Shown here: in pieces, positions 1 to 11,100 of the stretch
Layout: each line of letters begins with the position of its first letter
Position numbering within the stretch: position 1 is the first letter of the stretch
Source: Culex pipiens pallens
Lineage: Eukaryota > Arthropoda > Insecta > Diptera > Culicidae
Assembly: GCF_016801865.2 (NCBI RefSeq)
Contig: NC_068939.1
Span: 127,113,105 to 127,177,104, forward strand
Length of the DNA stretch: 64,000 nucleotides
Direction of reading: 5' to 3'
Notes under the pieces: generated by a model
Told to the model about the DNA's origin: nothing
The model's database searches: none
Seen by the model: the letters and a program-made list of their open reading frames with translations, nothing else
Position numbers and translations under genes: made by a program

Positions 1-335
1 TCCGACCCATCGTTGGTTAGGTAATCAAGATACCTTTCCAATGAGTCCACAACATCGAAGATCTGGCAACCCTGTCTCGAGTTATGACCACTTAAGTGAT
101 ATTTATGTACTTTTTTGAAGCCGGATCTCACTTAAATGTATGTAAACGATGTCCGGAACCATCATCCGACCCATCGTTGGTTCGATAATCAAGAGACCTT
201 TCCAACGAGTCAACATAATTGAAAATCTGGCAACCCTGTCTCGATGACAACTTAAGTTATATCTGTGTACTTATTTTTCTGGACCTTAAAAAATAGCTGA
301 AATATGTGTCCAAACCAATATTACCCATTGTTGGT
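1..335. repeat. Tandem repeat, about 164-bp period
   Basis: The phrase TCCGACCCATCGTTGGTT occurs at position 1 and again at 165. A decayed third start (ACCCATTGTTGGT) lies near 310-325. Shared internal words include CCTTTCCAA and TCTGGCAACCCTGTCTCGA. The array is cut by the left window edge, so its full length is unknown. No coding potential was seen. Confidence 0.75.
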
Positions 336-1315
336 ATAAAGTGAGGAAGGCATCAACCACATAGGTGGATTAAGTTAGTTTTTTATACAATGCTTTGAAC
401 TTTTTTGTCAGAAATGTCGTTGTTGTTTTAAGCCATATCAAAAATTTCTTTTGAATTTAAAATTATGTTTAAATTATAAAATCAACGAAAACATGGAGAA
501 AATGCCTTTTGTTTGATTGTTTTGCAACCAAGTTGTTGTCTAAGGTAATCTTAAAAACGCTCAATGTTGCGTCCTATTGTAAAGTTACCTTAGTATTATT
601 AAATTGCTGTCACACTATAAATGAAAAAAATATTAAAATGGTTTTGTTCAAAACTTCTATGGCAAATATGTTATTTATTGTCCCCTAAATATTTCCAAAC
701 ATATTAGGTAAATGTAAACGATACCACCTAAAGTGTTTTGTGCATTTATACAATCAAGAGTTCAAATAATATCCCGAATTAATATCAATTGCTTTCAAGA
801 AAATTACGACATCCGGTCGCACTTTTATTTGCATGCATTCTAAATTCTTACTTCCTTAAAGTAAAAGGGGTGACATTTTCAGCTTCAAGCACCCTTAGGC
901 CGATAGCCCTTGCCGGTAAACCCCTAATTGGCCACATGAAAAGTCAGAAAAAAAATTGTGTTCGATGCAAACTAAACTGAAGCGTTCGGAATAATATCGA
1001 TGACAAGAGGGATATCAATGTCATTTGAATGGGTTGACATGTGGATTAAAAAAAATGTTATTTGTTGTTCTTGTGCAATAGTTATGCCAAACGCTAGAGT
1101 GAGCGGTATTGTATAAACAGAGCTGTCGTTCATACTTGGTTCATATTTAGCGAAAAACCACGTGTTTTATTAACAGTTGGTTTGGGACCGTTGTTTCAAA
1201 TTTCCATACAAATCTACATATACAATTTATACTGTAATACATATCTATACAAATTAGTTATCTTACTTCCTCATGAAGATTTACCGCAATGATTTGGGGC
1301 AATGGGGTTGGGTTC
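336..1315. other. AT-rich non-coding stretch
   Basis: No convincing exon, repeat end or RNA gene was recognised here. Short open frames (for example 789-980) lack codon bias, domain signals or splice context and are treated as chance. Confidence 0.6.
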
Positions 1316-1527
1316 AATTGGGGGAGCTAGGGGTAAGACGGCCAGGCGGGGTGAGACGGCCACCCCACTGTTTTAATAAATATACTAATGGAACTACGAA
1401 AAAATCTGTACAATAGAAATAATATCTAGTATGTAAGAAAATTGTAAGTAGTCTACATAAGCTTGACGAATAAACAATAAACAAATAAAATGTTTAGCAA
1501 TACTGTTCCTCATGCTAAATAATGCAT

Positions 1528-2649
1528 ATCCCATGTAACATTTTAGGCTTTATCAAAGCTGTCACAACCGCTATAAAACCTATCAGCCAAAACCAACATT
1601 AAAACCCCTTAGTCGTAACAAACTCCCCAGAACCTTGATATACCCCACTTAAAACCCAAAAGGACCTCCGCAAAAGGTTGTTACGGCCTATTTATAAAAC
1701 CTACATAGGAGTTCAAGGCTTTACAACTGAATCCTAACAACCTCCTCAAAGCCTTGATAAAACCTTTGTTAAAACCTAGTCAGAAGTTATGGAAAAATGA
1801 CATTTCATACGTCTTCAAACGGTTATGCCAAATAGGTTTTATTTTGTCAAAAAATAGTCTTCGTCTTGCCAAATGAAATTATGGAGATGGTTGCCAAAAT
1901 GGAGATGATAAATACTAGATATTAGAGGTAATCCAAATAATTTGAAAGCTTATTTCTCGCAATTGATGGCTCAAATTCAGCTGCGGTTGAAATTTTATTG
2001 ATCAATGTAGATGAGATGGAGCAAAAAAAAATCAACTCGCTTCATCAAAAATCATAGTGTTTAATATTAAAAAATATTTTATTGCAATTCTTTGAAAAAA
2101 ATGTTCAAAATATTTTTAAACATCTATCGCAATATTAATCATACCAGAAATTTAGCATAAATGTGTGTTTTCATCAAATTTAAATCAAATTTTTCAGCTT
2201 TCTTTTTTTTTTCAATCAAGATGGCGGTCAATCATATTCAATCAGAGCACGCGTTTAGCGCCATGTTTATGCACTACTATTTGGCCGCGATAAATGCTCT
2301 TTTAGGAGCTTCTGGTTTTAAGCGAGCTTTTTACATGCCTAATGGCACTTGACAGTTACAACACCCTAGGTTTTATCAAAGCATGCGATAAAACCGTTTG
2401 GCTTGGCAATGCCATCTGGTTTTCAAGCCTCTATTAAAACTTTCATAAAACCTTATTGAAAGCCAGTCGGCTTTTATTTCCACCCGGTTTTATGTCCGAG
2501 GCATAAAACCCTGTTAGAACCTATTAATTAGCTCTTGCTTGTTGGTTGCGGTGAATGCTCAAATAAAACTATCAAGCAATCAAGATGCTACAATAAAACC
2601 TCAATAAAACTTGGTGGTGGCTAGTTGGTTTAAAAATGTTACTTGGGAT
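1528..2649. mobile_element. Non-autonomous TIR element, ATCCCAnGTAACATTTT ends
   Basis: ATCCCATGTAACATTTT at 1528 is mirrored by the complement of AAAAATGTTACTTGGGAT ending at 2649. The interior is rich in repeated TAAAACC words on the plus strand (about 1570-1780 and 2370-2620). There is no open frame with coding features; the frame at 2161-2352 has no recognisable domain. Confidence 0.6.
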
Positions 2650-3004
2650 GGAGTCACCTTTGCCATAAATATTGTTTGAAATAGTATAAAAATAGCTCAA
2701 AATAAACAAATAATTTTTGAACTTGAAACTGGATGTAATTTTCATAAATTACAACTCAGGCATTTTTTTAGATAACAATATGTTTTCCTGTCTTCGAATA
2801 TTTTTTCATGTTAAATTGAAGTTTTCCCTAGATTATGTCCCTCGGAAATGTTTTAAAAATGCAATTAGATATTTACAAAAAAAATGTTTAAAAAAATAAT
2901 TTAATTGGGGGCAAGACGGCCACCCGTAATTTGTAAATTTTATTTGATATAGGTTATATTTTTGACAGTTTTTGACTATTAAGACATATTTGTAGATAAG
3001 GAAA

Positions 3005-3183
3005 AAGGCTAGTACGCTGATCGGAAGGAAAGGGGTCAAGAAACAGCTTTACGAACAGCAGAACAAAGAAGAGGGAGCGATTTCTTGGGGCTTTTCTTCA
3101 CCCTCTCTGGCTTGCTCTAGCTGCCACTGCTGCCCTTTTGATTTTTTTCTTGACCGGTTCCTTCCGAAGTGCGTATACCGCTA
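3005..3183. mobile_element. MITE family A, copy 1
   Basis: A roughly 180-bp element starts AAGGCTAGTACGC and ends GTGCGTATACCGCT. Imperfect terminal inverted repeats share the GGAAGGAA...GGTCAAGAAA core. It is closely similar to copies at 4427-4605 and 48849-49025. It is non-coding. Confidence 0.75.
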
Positions 3184-3189
3184 AAGCAT

Positions 3190-4330
3190 TTTCAATAAAA
3201 CTATCAATTTTTAATCCAAATGCTGTTAACTACCGTTTTGACAATATTTTTTACTGTGATATAGCAAAACTCATTGAATAGTATGAAATCCTATCAAACT
3301 TTTCATAAAAATCGCTAATTTAATTTTGTTTACATAATTTTGATTTACTTATTCTAATCGAAATACACAAACTAATTATTATGCATCAATCTGTGTTTGT
3401 TTTGTAGTAAAAAATCACAGTTTTTCATAACATGTGTTCACAATAATATGAAATTCACTGAGCCAAAATATGTAATTTTTTAAACAGCATTTTTCTTCAC
3501 ATTTGAAACATATTTTTTTTCAACCAAAATAGTCATGATGTTCAGAGAAGTCTCTTCAACTAACCATGTAGGTATTTGGGTGGATTTAGCAAAGTTATTA
3601 AGTTAATTTATAGCACTGGCCGTCTTACCCCACATGGGTGGCCGTTTTACCCCGCGTATCTAATATATATACGATTTCAATTATTTTTTTTTAATTGCTG
3701 AAAAGTATTGAAAGTTGGTTTTTAGACCAACTAATTTATATCATTTCTTTAATGGACTAGTAGTAGAACCATGTAGGTATATGTACGTAATTTGAGATCA
3801 AAACAATCTGTTGTGTAAATTTTATTAGACTCTCCCTTAGGGTGGCCGTCTTACCCCCATCTCCCCGGATGGAATATTGGTCTCAACTTGGAGTTGCCGG
3901 TACTCTCAAAGAGAAGGACATAAAAATGGCAATTTCGGCAGTGGTGCCCGTGACCTGGAGTGGCCGATGCCCTGAAGAAAGGTTCTCCCGGGGGACATTT
4001 ACCGAACCATATGGTTATAGCCAATTTGTGGTTTTTATTTTAGTGCTGGACATGAAAATTACTATTTCGGCAGTAGTTTCCACGACATAAAATGACCCCT
4101 AAAATACTCTCAAGTGGTAAAGAAATTTAAAAATCAACATGGTGGCGATAAAATATTGGAAAAAATATTTATTTTTGGTATTTTATAAGGCAATCAACCA
4201 ATCAAATTTGACTAAAATGGGGTCGAAGAATCCGAATTCGATAATTTCCATAAGAAAATATAAACAAATAAAAACTACGAGAAAACATGAAAAGAGCTTT
4301 ATACAAAGTTCTTTGTCAATTGGTCATGAC
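3190..4330. other. Non-coding remainder between MITE copies
   Basis: AT-rich sequence holding the right-hand inverted ends of the 1327-3870 element (3616-3655, 3838-3862). Two short frames at 3842-4090 and 4139-4381 show no domain, codon bias or splice context. No gene is supported. Confidence 0.5.
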
Positions 4331-4336
4331 ATGTGT

Positions 4337-4746
4337 ACCATTAGGTTTTACGCCGACTCGGTTTTGAGGTCAGGAATTTGATAGCTTGGCTGCACTGTTT
4401 ACATTTTTTGCACGTGTATCTCAGTAAAGGCTAGTACGCAGACCGGAAGGAAAGGGGTCAAGAAACAGCTTTACGAACAGCAGAACAAAAGAGAGGGAGC
4501 GATTTCTTGGGGCTTTTCTTCACCCCCTCTGACTTGCTTGCGCTGCCGCTGCTGCCCATTTGATTTTTTTCTTGACCGGTTCCTTCCGAAGTGCGTATAC
4601 CGCTTTACGTAATAAAAGAACGCTCCCTGTGCGCTCGTGACGTCACGCTGTAAAACCTAATTGGTCATGTGCAAAAAATGTAAACAGTGCAGCCAAGCTG
4701 TCAAATTTCTAACCTCAAAACAGAGTCGGCGTAAAATCTAATTGGT
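4337..4746. mobile_element. Inverted-repeat MITE hosting a second MITE
   Basis: The left arm from 4337 (ACCATTAGGTTTTACGCCGA) and the right arm ending at 4746 (TCGGCGTAAAATCTAATTGGT read inverted) are reverse complements over about 75 bp with a few mismatches. The centre is occupied by MITE family A copy 2, so that copy inserted later. Confidence 0.7.
4427..4605. mobile_element. MITE family A, copy 2, with TA target duplication
   Basis: 179 bp from AAGGCTAGTACGCAG to GCGTATACCGCTT, flanked on both sides by TA (4425-4426 and 4606-4607). The TA duplication and short imperfect TIRs fit a Tc1/mariner- or PIF-mobilised MITE. It interrupts the arms of the 4337-4746 element. Confidence 0.75.
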
Positions 4747-5676
4747 GGGAAGAATTCTAGGGGGAAAAACATAAAGTCTTAAAAATGTAATCTGCTTTTC
4801 CATCGTTTTACATGAAACCGGTATTTCACAGAATAGTAATTTTTGAAAATGCCTTCTTTTGAATTATAACATAAGATGGTCAAATATCATTTTATAAATA
4901 AAATCAAACAATTTATTAAACTTTTTTCGCCAGTAAATGTTATGATCAAGCTTAACAAACTCTGAAAATATGAATGACTTGGAATATAAGAAACTTTTAC
5001 TACTATTTTTTTTTTTGCTTCGAAATCAGAATGCTAAATGCTCATTACGTTTTGAAACGAGTTTTGAAATTTATTTTAATGTTGAATGTTTCACAAACAA
5101 GTATATCAAAATGTCTTATGTACCAAATATTTCAGAAATTTATAAAGTTAAAAATATATTCATATCCGATCAATTTCAAAATATATTGATAATATGTTAA
5201 TATTTAAAAATCCGTAACCACAGACAACAGACGTAGCAGCTAGAGCAGTATAATGTGAAAATCGTGTGTAAAAACATGGCGGGTGATACACTAACACCAT
5301 CTCGTAGTCTATTGCCACTTGCAAGAATAAGCCTGAATGTAAACTGCAGTGCACGACAGTTTCTGATGAATACCCCTGACTGAAAAGTCCGTCGGACGTC
5401 CGTCGTTTGTCGTCCGTGCAATAGTACGACGTCGCACGACAATGTCGCGCGACTTTCGTACGAATGTCAGACGTTTTTGCACCAAAATGTCGTATTTGTC
5501 GTACGATCGATAATCGAAATTGTTCGACATTGTCGTACGACATTCGACCGACGTCGCACGGTTTTGTTATTTAGGATGTCGTGCCTTTGTCGTGTGCTGT
5601 CATTTTGGTATTTTGAGGTTATTTTCAAAATAAAATTCACGTTGTTTATGTTTTTCATTATTTTTATTCATTTGTA

Positions 5677-7822
5677 TTAGTTTGCACTGGCCTGGCACTT
5701 TGTTTTTAAAAAATTCACTATCACTGCAGCCATACTTCTCTTAATTTCGCTTAGTGACGGGATTGACCGTTGCACAAGAAGGAAATACAAACCGACTCCT
5801 TTTGGTCCGACGATGGCCAACCACTTAAGGATCTGCTTGTCTACCCTTCCAATGTTCGAGTGCTGCCCCGTGGGAAGTTTGTCCACCTCGATCGCCTTCA
5901 CCCGGTGGATGTTCTCGGCCGAAAGTATCTCCAGGAAGAAGACTGAGTTTTGATAATTGCACTTTTGAGATTCCGCTAGAAGTCCAACACCACCAACGCA
6001 TTTTCATTGTCCTTTTCCTCTTGCTGGTCCACGTCCAGCAAAAAGCACTCTGGAAACTGTTTGTACAGAGCTGGAACGAATAAAATAATTTAAAAAAAAT
6101 TGCAGGATTCAAGAATTTAAAAATATTAAGACATGACGTGTTTTATAAATATTTTGCATTTCAAAATTTTGAGAAAGAAAGATTCATGTTTTGAAATTTT
6201 AAAGCTGACTTTCATTAGAATTGTTGGGTTTAAAAAAATTAAACATGTTATGTTTGATTTTATTGTGGGTAGCAGTGAGGTTCTGATGTATCCAATGACA
6301 AAAATAAATATTTTCAAAATGCCGTTGCAAATATTTTTCAAAGTTAATATCAAAGTTCATAAATAATATTTATAAAAAAAACCCCAAATAGTTGAAATCA
6401 CAAAATTGTAAAACATAAAAATAGATAATTTTAAAAACTTATTATCTAGTTTATTATTGTATTTTTTAGAATTACAAACCTCAAGATATTAGGAATCAGA
6501 AATTTTAAAAATGTTATAATATTAAAATATTAAAACGAAGAATTTTGAAAGTATTAAGACTTTCAGGAATTTTAAAACTTCTAAATTATTTGGAATATTA
6601 AAACTTGAAGAATTAAAATACAATTTTCCAGAATATCAGAATGTAAGCACTTGTTTTTAGGATTTTCAAATACTAGATTTTAAGAGTTCTGTAAAGCGGA
6701 AAATTTCACAATTTTAGAATCTATGAATGTAGGAATTTAATGCCACAATATATGTTATCTTGAGAATTTTATTAAAACTAGGAACATTAATTTTTTACAA
6801 ATTCTCAAGATAATAAATAACCTTGAATTTTAAAAGAAGCAAGGAATTGTGTAAATTTAAAAATTTAAGAATGTTGGAATTTTTTAACTTCAAATTTTTA
6901 TATATTTTTTGAATTAAAAATAAAAATTTATGGAATTTTAGATTGATAGTTTTAGGAATTTTAGAACCTTCGATTTTTTTTTAATTTAGGATTTCAGAAG
7001 TTAAGAATTTTGGAATTTTAAGAATTTTTAGTTTTTTTTATTTCAGAACGAAAGAGTTATATATTTATTTATGTTTGGATTTTAAAATTTTAAATACATC
7101 ATTTACCCTCCAAACTTTAAAAAAAACTTAATCTTTTTAGAATTTTTGAAATTAGGATTTCAGAAGTTAAGTTAAGAATTTTGAAATTTTAAGAATTATT
7201 AAATGAAAAAATCTTAAATTCAAAATTGTGCAATTTCAAATTGAATATTTTTCTTCGTCGAATTATTAGTTTTATGTTTATGTTTTGTTTTGCGTCATAC
7301 AAACGCACTCCCAATACACCTCATCCAAAACACTACTCACCGGTTCCATTAACAAATTCTGGCTGTTTAGAAACGTCGCGGGAGTTTATTATTTCGTCCT
7401 CCTCCACCTTTTTATTCAAGCGGAACAGTGATTGACTCCCGAGCTTGAATGTTCCGTCTCCCTCCTTCTGTTTCCGACACATTCAACACTCGGAAACTCC
7501 TTCTCCTTTGGGAATGCAACTTCCGCGGAAAGCAAAACACCAATCCGCTTTCTCAATCGCAGACCGATTCCTTCCGATACCGGAACATGGCCCACCGTCT
7601 TCGTCCTTCACAGCCACGACAACCGAAATCTGGAAATCCAGAACATAAGACTATGATTTGGCCGTTCGCCACTCCAGCCGAAACTTTCCGGAAAAGTAAC
7701 ACAATTTACCTGTCAATCGGTCAAAATCCTCCAGTAGCCCAACAGCAACGACAGCTGGTTCAATTTGGTTGAAATCAAGTCCAAACAAGATCAGCTGAAG
7801 AGAACTGTCAAACTGTTTGCGT
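5677..7822 (-). pseudogene. Broken multi-exon gene segment inside unit 3, identity unknown
   Basis: Read on the minus strand, three exon-like blocks are joined by GT-AG junctions: 7822-7710 (reads ...LFGLDFNQIEPAVVAVGLLE...), 7629-7341 (reads ...GTFKLGSQSLFRLNKKVEED...), and 6070-5677. The last begins ALYKQFPECFLLDVD and, after a stop and a one-base frame shift near 5970, continues as AESQKCNYQNSVFFLEIL with a frame running to 5677. The middle block also needs a frame change. The phase across 7341/6070 joins cleanly (split Ala codon), supporting genuine exons. The damage argues for a non-functional copy. I do not recognise the parent protein; a search of mosquito proteomes with these peptides would settle it. 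Confidence 0.5.
6071..7340. other. AT-rich intron-like stretch of the unit 3 segment
   Basis: About 1.2 kb of very AT-rich DNA with many repeats of GAATTTTA/TTTTAAAA words. It is bounded by a GT donor at 7340 and an AG acceptor at 6071 on the minus strand. No other gene was seen. Confidence 0.5.
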
Positions 7823-8180
7823 CGACGAAAATCGTGACGTCGAAATTAAGGAAAATCGATGGAAAAAACAATGTCGCGCATGTCGAGTGTTTGTCGTGCG
7901 TTTGTTGTCCTTTCGACCAATCGATATCGAAACGGTAAAATCAAAACCGTGCGACAACTCGTACGACGTGCGACATTTTTCAAACAGGGACCCTGACCCT
8001 GTTTGAAAAATGTCGCACGTCGTACGAGTTGTCGCACGGTTTTGATTTTACCGTTTCGATATCGATTGGTCGAAAGGACGACAAACGGACGACAAACGCT
8101 CGATATGCTCGACATTGTTTTTTCGCATCGATTTTTTGACAGATTGACGAATCGCCCGTGTCGACGAAAATACTTTGACA
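7810..8180. repeat. Palindromic junction of units 3 and 1 (B-ends)
   Basis: The sequence reads inward to CAAACAGGG (7981-7989), then a 7-bp spacer ACCCTGA, then CCCTGTTTG outward from 7997. Arms match over roughly 180 bp, including CGTACGACGTGCGACA and the TCGATATCGA block. The spacer itself contains CCCTGA, the first six bases of the A-end. Confidence 0.85.
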
Positions 8181-11100
8181 GTTTGAATCAAGCAAAAACA
8201 TGTTATGACGAACAAAAGTGCAAGATTGTAGTTAAAAATTGCGAATAAATGCAAAACAAAATTGCAGCAAGTAAGTATAATCAGTAGTTAGTTTCGTTGC
8301 ATTTAAAATTGTTCTTTTTATGTGACAGCCGGATACCAGGTCACCCGTGGAACTGTAGTTCGATGCCGGAAATAGCATCGGCCTAACCGCCGCAGTACTA
8401 CAAACAGTCGGCACCGATCCTGGCCTAAGGCCAACACCATCAGGCACGACACAATCCGGCTGGGGACAACCGCGGTCTCGTAAATGTAAATACCACTAAT
8501 CACTTTCATCGCCCGGTCGCGCTTCTAATACGAAAGATGCCGCTAATCCACTTTATTCAATACCGAAGATGCAGTAGGTTCCCTTGCCTCAGCAGTAGCC
8601 CCGAATCGTGCCGAGGATCGTGTCAGGGGACACAGGAGGACGTACTTAACAAGATTTACAAAGATTCGGCGATTCAACCTCCTCTACGACGTTCGCAGCA
8701 TCTACACCCGGCTCCGGAGAACGCATCCCATAGTAACCCAGGTTCCACTAAATGCCGTTGAACTAGACTGTTGTAATTACACGTCACATCATCTTCACCA
8801 GGATGCTCCGGAAATGAGCGGATCTCCCGCCGGCATGGGACCGAAGCATTACAAATCACCACCACATCTCCACCATCCGCCTTCACTGAATCATCAGCCG
8901 CAACACGGACCGCCCGTCGTGCCCGTTCCCAAGTCCGAGTTCGACGATAACAGGCGTTGTGATGAAGACGGAACCTACGCCTAGACTGCGACGGCCGCCA
9001 CCGTAGGGATGATTCCTACCAAACAGTCGTGCTAGTCCAACCTCATCGAGTACGGCGCTGACTAGTGGAGTCCGAACAATCCGTCCGGCAAGCGAAAGTA
9101 CTCGCGCGATCAGCTGATACAGTTCAAGAATGCGGCAACGGCTCACGAAAAACCGGCTGGATCTTCGTAATTGTCCTAACCATGGAGGAGGTGCCCACGG
9201 GATGGGCATGGATTAGCATCTACGAGATGCTTTTGCCGACGTTCATCAAGGATTGCATGAGAGATGGGGGCGGAGGAGAAAAAGGCGGTGTGAACATGGG
9301 CCAAATGAGACAACAACACATGCCGAAACTACTGTCCGGATCGCAGCCAAACAAACAATCTCAGCAGGGCATGAATCTGGTGGAGATACTAAGCGTGAAC
9401 GAGAACAAACGAACCGCCCAGATGTTGTCCCTCAGCAATTGCACTCGGCAGGGTTTTCGTCGTCGTTAATTTAGTGTAACATACTAAGAGTAAGTAAAAA
9501 ATAATAACATAATTAATATTAATAATAATATGCGCTCGTCGTCAAGTAGGAAGTGCCCGTCGCTACTGAGCCTGAAACAAGAAATGAACGCCACACCTGC
9601 CTGCGCCATCAACCGAGACAACACCAAGCACCAATCCAGCAACGGCCACCACCGTAACAATGATCCCGACGTGGGCCAGAGGAGTCCAAGCAAAAGTAAT
9701 GCTGCACCGGTTCGCAAAAAGTCCGTGAATCTGCGCAACAGTTTGGAAAAGAAGCTGCAGCCGATGTTGATCAAAACATTGCATGGGAGGTGGTAGCGGA
9801 AGAGGAGAAGGTGGTTGCAACATGGGCCAAATGAGACAACCAAACATGCCGTAACGAGCACCCCGCGGGTCATCAGCGGCCAAGTTCGGTTCGCAGTTAA
9901 ACTGACAATCCTAGCAGGGCATGAATACTTTGAAAATTCTGGTAAGAATGGCTTAAGCCAATTGTTTGATCAATTTTATTTTTAAGGTGTTTTTTTCTCC
10001 TAACAGGTTCAAAGACGATGCAACCGCGCGTCGAACATCTCAACCCCCTGTAGTGGCCAGAACGCAAATCTACTCGCCGAACTGAGATGGGACCGTCGCC
10101 TTGGCGCACTCCCGGTCCCAAAACATCTGCAATCGTGGTCAAATACAATACCCCAGATCGAAAGTCCGTAAAGCCACGATGTTTTGTAAGGCAACGATGT
10201 TTTTCGATCAATTCGATGAACTGGTATGCTGCGCGTTAGAGTGACAGAGACGGAATGATTTTATTTTTGGCAGACGTTTCGATCGTCATGCTGTCTCTGT
10301 CTTACACGGTTGCGAATTTTCGGTGGAACTGTCAAACGAGTTTTTTTTTTCGACTGCAGAACACATTTTGTCGTGTTTTTTCCGTTATTGCTTTTCTGGT
10401 AAGTTTTGTTTTAATTAAATTATCATTTTAAAGTTTTTATAAGAATTGACAACATGCATTTTGTTGTTATGCACTTCTTCCGTAGGGCTTAGCGTGGATA
10501 CGTACGGCAGGGTGGCCTACTCAAAGGTAAAACACACTGCACTTCCGGAACTCATTTTGTCCCCGAACCGAATTAAGCCTTTCCGCTTGACCACCTGGGA
10601 GATGGCCTAGGAGTAGCCGGTTGTAGCGGAACCGGTGCTGCAGGAGTGCAGGTATGTACAACAATAATTCATGAACTCCTCCAACCCGGGCTAACCTTCT
10701 TCTCTTTTAGGTCAAATAATTGGGTCGTCATCTCCAGAAAGCGTAGAAACGGCAGTAGGTTCCTGAGTAGGGCGACATCTCCCGCTGTGTCCAATCCAGA
10801 GAACATCCGCAGATTCACTTGGGGCGACCGGTTCAACAGTGGTTCCGGCGAGGTTCACCGACCTACCGTAACGATAAATAGCTCCGTGGCACCGTCAAGA
10901 ATGACGGTAACGCCACAAACAAAGCGTTGGCCGCAGACAAGCCGAAAATCGATCTGTAAGACCTGGAACTCACCGTTTTCGTTTCACGGTCGCCAAACCA
11001 GTGGTAGCGGATCTGGCCGCAGAAATTAGCTCAGTCGAAATGGAACCGCTTATGGTGCAGAGGAGCACCGCGAGGCCGAACGACTCCGTCAAGATGACAC

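Larger units (their letters stand above)
1327..3870. mobile_element. TIR element(s) with GGGGTAAGACGGCCACC ends
   Basis: The left end near 1327-1370 carries GGGGTAAGACGGCCA twice in slightly different form. The same motif recurs at about 2906-2926, and in inverted orientation at 3616-3655 and 3838-3862. The pairs 1327/3862 and 2906/3655 can each be read as terminal inverted repeats, so either one element with repeated ends or two nested copies is present. No transposase frame was found between them, so the element is non-autonomous. A second TIR element (1528-2649) and a MITE (3005-3183) lie inside. Confidence 0.55.
5374..7989 (-). mobile_element. Compound array, unit 3 (reverse orientation)
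   Basis: This unit ends at 5374 with CCCTGACTGAAAAGTCCG (A-end) and at 7989 with the complement of CCCTGTTTGAAAAATGTCGC (B-end). The first roughly 245 bp (5374-5620) matches 15661-15900 closely; the last roughly 180 bp (7810-7989) mirrors 7997-8180. Both subterminal arms are dense in TCG/CGA words. The interior holds a broken multi-exon gene segment read from the same strand as the unit, plus an AT-rich intron-like stretch. No transposase was recognised. Confidence 0.7.

Noticed and set aside
8883..9883. Minus-strand frames over the unit 1 gene segment
   Set aside because: Shadows of the plus-strand exons; intron borders and the protein-like motifs are on the plus strand.
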